DNA from: Nitrososphaerota archaeon | GTDB lineage: Archaea; Thermoproteota; Bathyarchaeia; Bathyarchaeales; Bathycorpusculaceae | Direction: 5' to 3' | Assembly: GCA_031283385.1 (NCBI GenBank) | Contig: JAITBW010000066.1 | Span: forward strand, 1-7,951 | Length of the DNA: 7,951 bases | Shown: positions 1 through 5,751 of the stretch, one piece after another | Position numbering within the stretch: position 1 is the first letter of the stretch | Layout of the letters: each line of letters begins with the position of its first letter | Position numbers and translations under genes: made by a program | The notes under the pieces: model-generated | What the model saw: only the letters and a program-made list of their open reading frames with translations | What the model was told of the DNA's origin: nothing | The model's database searches: none

Positions 1-89
1 TTTGTGATAGTGTTAATCTATTGGTGTAAATATTGTTTACAGGATAATTTATAGGGTTATTTAAGGTAACAGTTTAGAGTAAAATCGCC

Positions 90-671
90 TCAAAAAACTA
101 CACATTCGGAACTACTGTACCTGTATAATAGAGAATACGCTATAACGAAAATGTTACCATTCACAGCATGTCCTTTAACGCTTCCCACGAAATGACTCTG
201 AGTGCCAACCATACTTAGTGGTATAGGCTCTTTAGTACTCCAACTGTCTGTAGCTACATCATAAACCTCCGTTACTCCACATAACATCGGCGAGCCCGTT
301 TCATCATAGGGTGACATGCCGCCTATACAGTAAATCTTACCCTGATATGCTGCAATAGCAAAATTTCTTCTAGGTGTAGGCATAGGCATCATAGTAGTCC
401 AAGTGTCAGTCTGTGGATCATATCGCTCATTTATACCGGTATAACCATTACCGGGATAAACCTCATCAGTGTAACCACCAATAGCATAGATTTTACCTTC
501 AACAGCAACAACACCTAAACCCGTCCGTGCCTGAGTCATAGGTGTTTTTGTATTCCAAGAATCTTCAACTAACTCTGATGCTGAAACAGCACTAAATACA
601 GTTACAAATGAGCTAAGTATCAGTAGGGAAAGTAGTATTACAGAAAAAAGTTTAGCCATATTTATCATCAT
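90..671 (-). CDS. Short secreted Kelch-repeat protein, probably truncated
   Basis: Kelch repeats are blades of a beta-propeller, and secreted archaeal ones are thought to act in binding or adhesion at the cell surface. The protein opens with a signal peptide or membrane anchor (from MAKLFSVILL, hydrophobic to about SAVSAS). Two full Kelch blades follow, each with the hallmark GKIYxIGG strand, a Tyr-Asp before the turn (ERYDP, EVYDV) and a Trp (DTWTT, DSWST). A third blade begins at AVNGNIFVI but lacks the double Gly, and the frame stops after the tail SSSECVVF. A propeller needs four or more blades, so this is probably a decayed or shortened gene; I found no Kelch sequence in any minus-strand frame of the remaining 89 bases. 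I chose the tandem ATG at 671/668 because a TATA box lies about 25 bases upstream, which implies a leaderless message. A TTG at 707 would add 12 Lys-rich residues, and ATG 659 is also possible. The family is clear; function and intactness are not. Confidence 0.72.
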   Translation of the reverse strand: MMINMAKLFSVILLSLLILSSFVTVFSAVSASELVEDSWNTKTPMTQARTGLGVVAVEGKIYAIGGYTDEVYPGNGYTGINERYDPQTDTWTTMMPMPTPRRNFAIAAYQGKIYCIGGMSPYDETGSPMLCGVTEVYDVATDSWSTKEPIPLSMVGTQSHFVGSVKGHAVNGNIFVIAYSLLYRYSSSECVVF

Positions 672-688
672 TACTTTTTTGTTTTTTT

Positions 689-697
689 TATTTAAAG
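689..697 (-). promoter_or_regulatory. TATA box of the Kelch gene
   Basis: Read on the minus strand this is CTTTAAATA, a good match to the archaeal TATA element. Its centre is about 25 bases from the ATG at 668, which fits transcription starting at or next to the start codon. No Shine-Dalgarno sequence lies before the ATG, in agreement with a leaderless transcript. Confidence 0.5.
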
Positions 698-808
698 GTT
701 TTGTCAATAGAAGATTTTGGAGCTAAAAATGAGTTTGAGCTGTTTTTCTGATTTACCACGTAATTATTTGTTTAGCTGTTACTTTTTAATTGTGATTGTT
801 GCATATCC

Positions 809-818
809 TTATATAAAC
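809..818 (+). promoter_or_regulatory. TATA box of the Yip1-like gene
   Basis: TTATATAAAC is a strong archaeal TATA element. A transcript starting about 25 bases further on would begin near 838, at the edge of the predicted reading frame, so this gene also seems to have little or no leader. It is divergent from the Kelch promoter in the 162-base gap between the two genes. Confidence 0.5.
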
Positions 819-833
819 GTGTAAATTACTTTT

Positions 834-2174
834 TTGTGGTGTTTATATTTGGTTATTAAGGATATCTTGGGTGTTATTTATGCACCTCATAAGACGTTTA
901 AAAAAGTTGCTAACAATCCAAAGTATTTAGCTGTGGCAATCATAGTTTTGCTCTTTATAGCTTTACAGAGCGTTTATTATTACAATTATTACTCAAAGAT
1001 AAGTTATGAGCAAACGATGCCGCCAGCGGGGCAATTAAGTGCTTTCACGTCATCTGGTGTTAATTCATTATATGAGCCGCAGATTGCTAATCAATGGGTT
1101 GTTACTCAGGGTGCAGTTATAACAGAGAATTATCAGGACTATATTAATCAAACTTTTTATGGTGAGAACAGTTTACAGTTTGTTCTTCCTAACAGTAACA
1201 GTTTATCAGCTAGTTTTGAACAGTTTGGATATACTGCAGACTGTAGTTCAAATGGTTTTACAAGTTTAAACATGAATATTAAACAAGTATCGCCTAATGC
1301 TGCACCAAATTCAGGCAGTATAACACTTTACACTTCAAATAGTACATCAAGTTATTTCACACTTGACATAACGTCAATGTTAACAAATAATCGGGGTAGT
1401 TGGAATAATTTGACTATTCCTGTAGGTGGTTCAGAGTGGCAGTCTACGGGTTCTCCAGAATGGTCAGAGGTAACAGGTTTAAAGTTTAGTATAACATATC
1501 CGTCATCTTCAGAAATTAACATTTTACTACAGGGCGTATTTTTCCGTGGTCAATACTTAACACAAACTGGTGCTTTAGGTTCGGGGATGTTCTTTAGCAT
1601 TGCTATTTACTCGATATTTATGCAGGCAGTATTTCAGTGGATTATACTTGCCGTAGTATCATACCTGTTGCTTAAAGTTTTAAAAGCAAACAATATTGTT
1701 TGGAAACCTCTTATCGTTGCAATAGGTTTTACGCTTATGGCTATTGTTATAACATCGATATTTTTGGTGTTAAGTTCTCTTACATTGCCAGAAATCAGTT
1801 GTCCATATGACTTGCCGTTTTCAACTATAGCTTATTCTGACGCTATTGTAAATAGTGCAGCACCAACGTCACAAGCACTTTACAAGTTAATATTGGAAGA
1901 TACAGCTACCTTTACTACACTTACAACAGTAATCAACGTATTCATGTACATTTTACAAATCATATTTGTCACATTTGCAATAAAGGCTGTTTCAGGCTGT
2001 ACGTACATAAAGACCATTACGCAAAATACTGACAGTGACACTACAACGATAGAAACTGTTAATGTTGATTCGCATTCAGAGTTATCATATATAAAATGTA
2101 TTGTAATTGCTGTAGTTACTGTGATTTCAACTGCGTTAATACTAGCGTTGCTAGCAGGATTAGGCATATTTTAG
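834..2174 (+). CDS. Yip1-like membrane protein with inserted lectin-like outer domain
   Basis: A 446-residue membrane protein. The N-terminus (about residues 9-50) looks like the Yip1 family: an amphipathic stretch with the APHKTFKKV motif, then the first helix (31-50). Residues 55-245 form a polar, Ser/Thr/Asn-rich domain that should lie outside the cell. It has alternating hydrophobic strands, GENSLQF, a paired WNNLTIPVG / GSPEW stretch and GVFFRGQY near its end, features that recall galactose-binding or carbohydrate-binding jelly rolls. It carries three N-glycosylation sequons (N105, N169, N192). Helices follow at about 252-280, 291-316, 362-385 and 419-443, giving five in all, the usual Yip1 number. 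Function is unknown; in eukaryotes Yip1 proteins shape membranes and bind Rab proteins, which does not transfer here. The start is TTG at 834, bounded by an upstream stop at 822; TTG at 849 is an equally reasonable start giving a more typical N-terminus. Frame and topology are secure; the Yip1 and lectin assignments are from pattern only. Confidence 0.72.
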   Translation: MWCLYLVIKDILGVIYAPHKTFKKVANNPKYLAVAIIVLLFIALQSVYYYNYYSKISYEQTMPPAGQLSAFTSSGVNSLYEPQIANQWVVTQGAVITENYQDYINQTFYGENSLQFVLPNSNSLSASFEQFGYTADCSSNGFTSLNMNIKQVSPNAAPNSGSITLYTSNSTSSYFTLDITSMLTNNRGSWNNLTIPVGGSEWQSTGSPEWSEVTGLKFSITYPSSSEINILLQGVFFRGQYLTQTGALGSGMFFSIAIYSIFMQAVFQWIILAVVSYLLLKVLKANNIVWKPLIVAIGFTLMAIVITSIFLVLSSLTLPEISCPYDLPFSTIAYSDAIVNSAAPTSQALYKLILEDTATFTTLTTVINVFMYILQIIFVTFAIKAVSGCTYIKTITQNTDSDTTTIETVNVDSHSELSYIKCIVIAVVTVISTALILALLAGLGIF

Positions 2175-2201
2175 ATATTATTTAGAAGAGCTAATCCAAA
2201 C

Positions 2202-2216
2202 TTTTTTTCTTTTTTT
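2202..2216 (+). terminator. Oligo-T terminator after the Yip1-like gene
   Basis: Two seven-T runs separated by a C start 28 bases after the stop codon. Archaeal RNA polymerase terminates at T-rich stretches without needing a hairpin. Confidence 0.5.
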
Positions 2217-2278
2217 AGCAAATTAGGAGTTAGGGGCTGTTTTCTTGTCTTCAAACGGTTCGAGTTGAAATAGTAATA

Positions 2279-2286
2279 TTTATATT
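2279..2286 (+). promoter_or_regulatory. Probable TATA box of the ssb gene
   Basis: TTTATATT lies about 65 bases before the GTG start. Transcription would begin near 2308, leaving a leader of roughly 40 bases that holds the Shine-Dalgarno site. Unlike the leaderless genes here, this gene has a true 5' leader. Confidence 0.4.
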
Positions 2287-2334
2287 GTTAGAAAACTTTT
2301 TTTTAAGGGAATTTAACATTTAGTTTACGTATAC

Positions 2335-2340
2335 AGGTGA
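2335..2340 (+). promoter_or_regulatory. Shine-Dalgarno site fixing the GTG start of ssb
   Basis: AGGTGA is complementary to the 3' end of archaeal 16S rRNA and stands six bases before GTG 2347. It decides for this GTG as the start. Confidence 0.7.
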
Positions 2341-2346
2341 AAAATA

Positions 2347-2643
2347 GTGAGTACTGAAATAAAAGATCTACGAGATGGCGCGAAACGCGTTAATGTTGAA
2401 GCTAAAGTTGTAGAAAAGGGCGATGTAAGAGAAGTAAAATCAAAGTTTGGTGATGCGACATACCGAATAGTTGACGCTATTGTTGCAGACGAAACAGGTA
2501 GCATAAAATTGACTTTGTGGAATGAACAAATTGAGCAAGTAAACGTTGGCGATAACATAAAGATCGAAAATGGTTATGTTACCAGTTTTAAAAGTGAAAT
2601 CCAGCTCAATGTTGGCAAATTTGGTAAGCTAACAGTTGGATAA
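2347..2643 (+). CDS. ssb: Crenarchaeal-type single-strand DNA-binding protein (OB fold)
   Basis: A 98-residue protein that is essentially one OB fold and should coat single-stranded DNA in replication and repair. It follows the Sulfolobus SSB pattern closely: N-terminal IKDLRDGAKRVNVEAKVVE, the core stretch IVADETGSIKLTLW, then VGDNIKIENGY and a strand with EIQLNVGKFGKL. The three aromatic residues that stack on bases in Sulfolobus SSB (W56, W75, F79) correspond to W58, Y77 and F81 here, with identical spacing and one conservative Trp-to-Tyr change. The protein stops right after the fold and lacks the Gly/Arg-rich and acidic tail of the roughly 148-residue Sulfolobus protein, the part that serves protein contacts there. 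The GTG start is set by the Shine-Dalgarno site six bases upstream. It appears to be a single-gene unit, with its own promoter and a T-rich end. The family is confident; whether it is the main cellular SSB or an accessory paralog cannot be told. Confidence 0.87.
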   Translation: MSTEIKDLRDGAKRVNVEAKVVEKGDVREVKSKFGDATYRIVDAIVADETGSIKLTLWNEQIEQVNVGDNIKIENGYVTSFKSEIQLNVGKFGKLTVG

Positions 2644-2656
2644 GTCGCTACACACA

Positions 2657-2679
2657 TTTTACTTTTTTAAGTTTTTCTT
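2657..2679 (+). terminator. T-rich terminator after ssb
   Basis: Three T runs (4, 6 and 5 T) lie within 23 bases, starting 14 bases after the ssb stop. They fit archaeal oligo-T termination. Confidence 0.45.
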
Positions 2680-2723
2680 ATTTCCAGTTTTAGAGCACAA
2701 TTGTGATTAATTGTTATTATCAT

Positions 2724-2745
2724 GTTTTACGTTAGTTTTACGTTA
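2724..2745. repeat. Perfect tandem 11-bp direct repeat
   Basis: The unit GTTTTACGTTA occurs twice head-to-tail with no mismatch and no spacer. It lies in the intergenic region about 190 bases before the metallolyase gene and 97 bases upstream of the first TATA-like box. The period is close to one helical turn, as expected for side-by-side binding of a regulator, but no other copies are seen and chance in AT-rich DNA is possible. Confidence 0.6.
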
Positions 2746-2841
2746 AATATAAGTTGTCAAATTAACAGTTAATACTAACACCGAATGTTATCAGCATTAG
2801 CAATAGTTTTATTTTTGCAAGAGTTCTAAATGTTAATCATT

Positions 2842-2877
2842 GTTTATATACTCGTGTTTAGAATGTTGTTTTTATAT
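2842..2877 (+). promoter_or_regulatory. Two TATA boxes before the metallolyase gene
   Basis: GTTTATATA (2842-2850) and TTTTTATAT (2869-2877) are both good archaeal TATA elements, 27 bases apart. They predict starts near 2872 and 2899. The first gives a leader of about 60 bases; the second begins almost on a small upstream ATG at 2896. Confidence 0.45.
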
Positions 2878-2895
2878 GAGTACTTGTAATTTAAC

Positions 2896-2952
2896 ATGGA
2901 ATTTAAGCGCTTATCGGTTGGGCTGTGGCTAAATGAGGAAGACTATATTTAA
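2896..2952 (+). other. Possible 18-codon upstream ORF overlapping the metallolyase start
   Basis: ATG 2896 opens an 18-residue frame, MEFKRLSVGLWLNEEDYI, that ends at TAA 2950-2952, seventeen bases past the ATG of the metallolyase gene and in another frame. The proximal TATA box would start transcription within a few bases of this ATG, so it could be translated leaderless and affect initiation of the main gene. The peptide is not a run of one amino acid, so classic attenuation by a pathway product is not indicated. It may be chance. Confidence 0.25.
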
Positions 2953-4258
2953 AAAGCTTGAAACGCAGGGATTAATTGCTAATTATAATAGGTTACGTAA
3001 GAATCTGCCGCCTAGGTTGCCTGAGCGCATATTTATTTGGGATGAAACGTTTCGTGAAGGTGTTAAAGCGCCGACTGTTTATTTAACGTATGTTGAGCGT
3101 GTAAAACTGGCAAAGTTAATGGATGAGTCAGGTGTAGCGGTGATTAATGTTGGTTTTCCAGCTCTTTCAGATGATGAAAAACGTAATGTTAGCAAAATAG
3201 TTAATGAAAGTTTTGAGCAGGCGAAACTTACCGCTTCTGCTGAGCCAAGTAAGGCAAGTATTGATGCCTGTCTAGAATGCGGTATAAAAGAAATTACCCT
3301 TGAATCACCCATTAACGGGTTAAATTTGCAGTATAGATACAAAATAACGAAAAAGCAAGCGTTGCAGAAAATCGTAGAGTCCATAACTTACTGTAAGGAT
3401 CACGGAGCAACAGTTAACTTTATGCTCATGGACGGTACAAGAACGACTATTGATGACATACTGCAGGTATTTCAGCAAGCTGCAGAAGCTGGCGCTACTA
3501 GACTAGGTCTTGCAGACTCTGTCGGATTCATAAGACCCTTATCTATGAAATATCTAATATCTCACGTACGTGATGGCTTATCTGAAGCTATAAAGAAGAA
3601 AATCCCAATGTCCATCCACTGCCATAACGATTTTGGTCTAGCATCAGCAAACACGCTAGCAGCCATGGAAGAAGGCGTATCATATATGCATACGTGTATT
3701 GCCGGTTTTGGTGAGCGTGCAGGTATTGCACCATTTGAAGAAGTTGTAACATCAGCAGAATTGCTATACAACATTGACACAGGTATAGACTTAGGGAAAA
3801 TTTCGAGAATATCTCAGACAGCTGAAAAAGCTTTTGCGTTGCCAATTCAATTCCATAAGCCGATCATTGGTGAGAACATTTTTGCCCATGAAGTAGAAGA
3901 AGATGTAGAGGAAATGTTAGCTCATCCACTGGTTTTTGAGCCATTTCCACCTGAAATTGTTGGGCGAGAAACCACAGTTTTCATAGGCAGAAATACAGGT
4001 CAAAACTTAATTCAGGAAATGCTAGAAAAAGCGGGAATAAGAGCATCCCCAAGACAAATGGATGAACTATTCAGACGCGTAAAAGGTCCACATGAGGGCT
4101 TAGATAAAGGCGAAGCTCAGATGACGTATTATCAAGTAAAGAAGCTTATGAAAGAACTACAGAAAGGTTACGCTATGGATGAATTCTGGCGAATGGTAGA
4201 ACAAGTAACACGCCAGAAACCAAAAATGGCCTCTGATAAGAAAACGTCAACAACTTAG
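2933..4258 (+). CDS. Divergent isopropylmalate/homocitrate synthase-family enzyme (DRE-TIM metallolyase)
   Basis: A 441-residue member of the family that condenses acetyl-CoA with 2-oxoacids (LeuA, CimA, AksA, NifV) and also includes HMG-CoA lyase. The TIM barrel starts with WDETFREG (36-43), where R41 and E42 match the Arg and acidic metal ligand, Glu as in homocitrate synthases. GFPALS (74-79), ADSVGF (194-199), the metal-binding HxH in HCHNDFGLASAN (229/231) and GFGERAG (258-264) follow. Residues 340-390, with VGRETTVFIGRNTG and SPRQMDELFRRVKG, match the helical subdomain after the barrel. There is no LeuA-type C-terminal regulatory domain, so leucine feedback is unlikely. Several near-invariant positions differ: the Gln after REG is Lys45, the EDxxR motif reads MDGTR (166-170), and the two Asn around GERAG are A257 and I265. 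The substrate is therefore uncertain, possibly not any of the known ones. ATG 2933 follows an in-frame TAA directly; no good Shine-Dalgarno is seen. The gene overlaps the radical SAM gene tail-to-tail by 4 bp. Confidence 0.82.
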   Translation: MRKTIFKKLETQGLIANYNRLRKNLPPRLPERIFIWDETFREGVKAPTVYLTYVERVKLAKLMDESGVAVINVGFPALSDDEKRNVSKIVNESFEQAKLTASAEPSKASIDACLECGIKEITLESPINGLNLQYRYKITKKQALQKIVESITYCKDHGATVNFMLMDGTRTTIDDILQVFQQAAEAGATRLGLADSVGFIRPLSMKYLISHVRDGLSEAIKKKIPMSIHCHNDFGLASANTLAAMEEGVSYMHTCIAGFGERAGIAPFEEVVTSAELLYNIDTGIDLGKISRISQTAEKAFALPIQFHKPIIGENIFAHEVEEDVEEMLAHPLVFEPFPPEIVGRETTVFIGRNTGQNLIQEMLEKAGIRASPRQMDELFRRVKGPHEGLDKGEAQMTYYQVKKLMKELQKGYAMDEFWRMVEQVTRQKPKMASDKKTSTT

Positions 4259-5268
4259 AAAAAAGAAAGCTCTATCTGTTTTTTTATTTCTTCTATTTCT
4301 TCTATATTCAAGCTTTTGGGATAATTATATAGTGGACCACTGGGTTTTTCATTGTAAAATGGTCTGTTACAATTTGGGCAGCCTGAAGTTTGAAAAGGTT
4401 TACCGCTGTTAATAATATCATCTAAGGTGTCTGTGTTTACTCCAAAGGAAATTATGTTGTCATGTTCATTGAATTGTATATTTTCTATGCATGTTATGCC
4501 ATGGACTATTAAGTGTCGTGCAAGCTGTAGCCGTCTGTAAGAGGTAATGTTAGGTGGAGTTTGTTTCTCTAATGCAGTACCGCGTATGGGTGTGAATGCA
4601 AAGAGGGCGGGTAAAATGCCAAAGTTTACGCACCATTGAATGATGTTTGTAGCTTCTTTTTCGGTTTCGCCTAAACCTACAATCAAATGTGTACTAACAT
4701 TGCCTACTCCAAAAATTGTTAATGCCTCTTTAAGTAAGTTAATTTCATAATTCCAACGATAGGGGCTACCCGTTTTTTCGCCTTTTATTTTGCGGAAAAT
4801 TGTTTCTGTTGCAACATCTAGGGCAATGCTTATGCGGTCAACTCCTGCGTTTTTAAGAAGTTGGATATCTTGACGGTTTAATGGCTGGCAGGATACGGAG
4901 ATGGGGATGTTGTGTTTTTTAATTTCTTTAACGGTAGCTTCAAGTTGTGTAAACGCGTTTGGAGTGTTTAAGGCTTGTATGCATACTCGTTTAATTTTGT
5001 CTTTTTTAAATGTGTCAGCTAACGCTTGGGTTACTAAATAGAGGGGAAAGATAGGCCAGATGATTCTTGAGAGCATGTTAGTGCTGTTTTTGCTGTTTTT
5101 AGCTTGGGGACAAAAGCTACAGTTTGCAGAGCATTTGCCGTCTGTGTAGGTCATTAAATATGCTGTTGTTGGGTCTGCATCCATTTTGCCGTCAAGGATG
5201 TTTAAACATATGGCGGTGCCTAAAGAAACACGAATTTGAGAAGGCAAAAGTGGAGAGGAATTAGACAA
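4255..5268 (-). CDS. BioB-like radical SAM enzyme with C-terminal Cys pair
   Basis: A 337-residue radical SAM protein. The [4Fe-4S] motif is CSANCSFC (C46, C50, C53; Cx3Cx2C), preceded by TTAYLMTYTDGKC as in the biotin-synthase-related archaeal proteins. SAM-binding features follow: SVSCQPL, the strand RISIALD (145-151), THLIVGLGETE (193-203) and the later strand ALFAFTPIRGT. Near the C-terminus, SGCPNCNRPFYNEKPSGP holds a CxxC pair (C297, C300) that may bind an auxiliary cluster or zinc. Length and layout resemble the biotin-synthase-related group in archaea; this broad group may include the archaeal lipoyl synthase components (LipS1/LipS2), so sulfur insertion is one option, but I cannot choose. 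TTG 5268 is the only start candidate after the in-frame stop at 5287-5289, with a weak AGGGT seven bases before it. It follows the small membrane-protein gene by 28 bases and is probably co-transcribed with it. Confidence 0.8.
   Translation of the reverse strand: MSNSSPLLPSQIRVSLGTAICLNILDGKMDADPTTAYLMTYTDGKCSANCSFCPQAKNSKNSTNMLSRIIWPIFPLYLVTQALADTFKKDKIKRVCIQALNTPNAFTQLEATVKEIKKHNIPISVSCQPLNRQDIQLLKNAGVDRISIALDVATETIFRKIKGEKTGSPYRWNYEINLLKEALTIFGVGNVSTHLIVGLGETEKEATNIIQWCVNFGILPALFAFTPIRGTALEKQTPPNITSYRRLQLARHLIVHGITCIENIQFNEHDNIISFGVNTDTLDDIINSGKPFQTSGCPNCNRPFYNEKPSGPLYNYPKSLNIEEIEEIKKQIELSFF
4279..4304 (+). terminator. T-rich end of the metallolyase transcript inside the opposing gene
   Basis: A seven-T run followed by TTTC and TTCT tracts lies 20 bases past the plus-strand stop. 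Since the two genes overlap tail-to-tail, this terminator must lie within the 3' coding part of the radical SAM gene, where it is read as Glu/Lys-rich codons on the other strand. Confidence 0.35.
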
Positions 5269-5296
5269 AAGGCAGACCCTAAAGCGCTAACTTTTT

Positions 5297-5701
5297 TTAA
5301 CTGTCAGACACTATACTTTGATTATCTGTTTCTTCTATATTTTTGTCATCATCGTCTGTAAGTAGTAGTTTTTCTTCATAACTGTATATGTGGTTCATGC
5401 GTTTTTCCCATCGTCTAAAGAAGCGGTATTGAGAGATCATCAAGTAGATAGTGTATCCCAAAAAGCCAACTACCGGTAGCACTAGAAATAGTGCGTTAAA
5501 TTCAAAGCCATGAAGCTTGTTTATGCGTAAGAATGTAAAAATGTAGCCAATTAGTAAAAGGGAGCAAACTATTGTGCTCATTATTGCGCCTCGTTTGAAT
5601 CTGCCCCATTCGTTGTTGATTTCAGAGAAAAACTCGTGTGCTGTTTTAACTGGATATTCTAGTTGTCGCGGTTGTTTTTCTGTTTTATTCATATTCGTCA
5701 T
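5297..5701 (-). CDS. Small two-helix membrane protein of unknown function
   Basis: I do not recognise this 134-residue protein. A polar N-terminal arm of 37 residues contains an aromatic/acidic patch (HEFFSEINNEWGRFKRG). Two predicted helices follow, about 39-59 and 70-90, joined by a short loop (INKLHGFEFN). After the second helix comes a strongly basic stretch, RFFRRWEKR (93-101), which by the positive-inside rule puts both termini in the cytoplasm. The tail ends in an acidic run (TDDDDKNIEETD). Two TATA boxes just upstream place the transcript start at or near ATG 5701, with ATG 5692 as an alternative, so the message is probably leaderless. The gene sits 50 bases after the winged-helix gene and 28 bases before the radical SAM gene, all on the same strand. 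Co-expression with the radical SAM enzyme is likely, but a shared job is only a guess. Confidence 0.7.
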   Translation of the reverse strand: MTNMNKTEKQPRQLEYPVKTAHEFFSEINNEWGRFKRGAIMSTIVCSLLLIGYIFTFLRINKLHGFEFNALFLVLPVVGFLGYTIYLMISQYRFFRRWEKRMNHIYSYEEKLLLTDDDDKNIEETDNQSIVSDS

Positions 5702-5710
5702 CTTTTTTTA

Positions 5711-5730
5711 TGTTTTATATAGTTATATAG
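5711..5730 (-). promoter_or_regulatory. Double TATA box before the two-helix membrane protein gene
   Basis: On the minus strand CTATATAAC (5722-5730) and CTATATAAAA (5712-5721) lie directly side by side. The upstream element predicts a start near 5701, exactly the ATG; the downstream one predicts a start near 5692, where a second in-frame ATG stands. Both fit leaderless transcripts. Confidence 0.5.
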
Positions 5731-5736
5731 GTGATG

Positions 5737-5747
5737 CACCATTGGTG
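5737..5747. repeat. 11-bp palindrome upstream of a TATA box
   Basis: CACCATTGGTG has 5-bp perfect arms around one central base. It lies just upstream of the double TATA box of the membrane-protein gene and just after the stop of the winged-helix gene, a position where a regulator could act on the internal promoter. Short enough to be chance. Confidence 0.3.
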
Positions 5748-5751
5748 AATA

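Noticed and set aside
1880..2167. Minus-strand 95-codon frame under the 3' end of the Yip1-like gene
   Set aside because: It lies wholly inside a well-supported plus-strand gene, has no promoter or ribosome site, and its translation mirrors the opposite-strand helix codons.
2323..2334. Near-palindrome GTTTACGTATAC before the ssb Shine-Dalgarno
   Set aside because: One mismatched pair, AT-rich, and downstream of the expected transcript start; too weak to call an operator.
2325..2558. Minus-strand 77-codon frame over ssb
   Set aside because: Antisense shadow of the OB fold, with low-complexity Ser/Thr content.
3556..3565. 10-bp perfect palindrome CACGTACGTG
   Set aside because: It encodes normal metallolyase residues (near SHVRDG) and stands far from any promoter; chance is sufficient.
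3079..3845. Three minus-strand frames inside the metallolyase gene
   Set aside because: They are antisense to conserved barrel motifs and show no domain pattern of their own.
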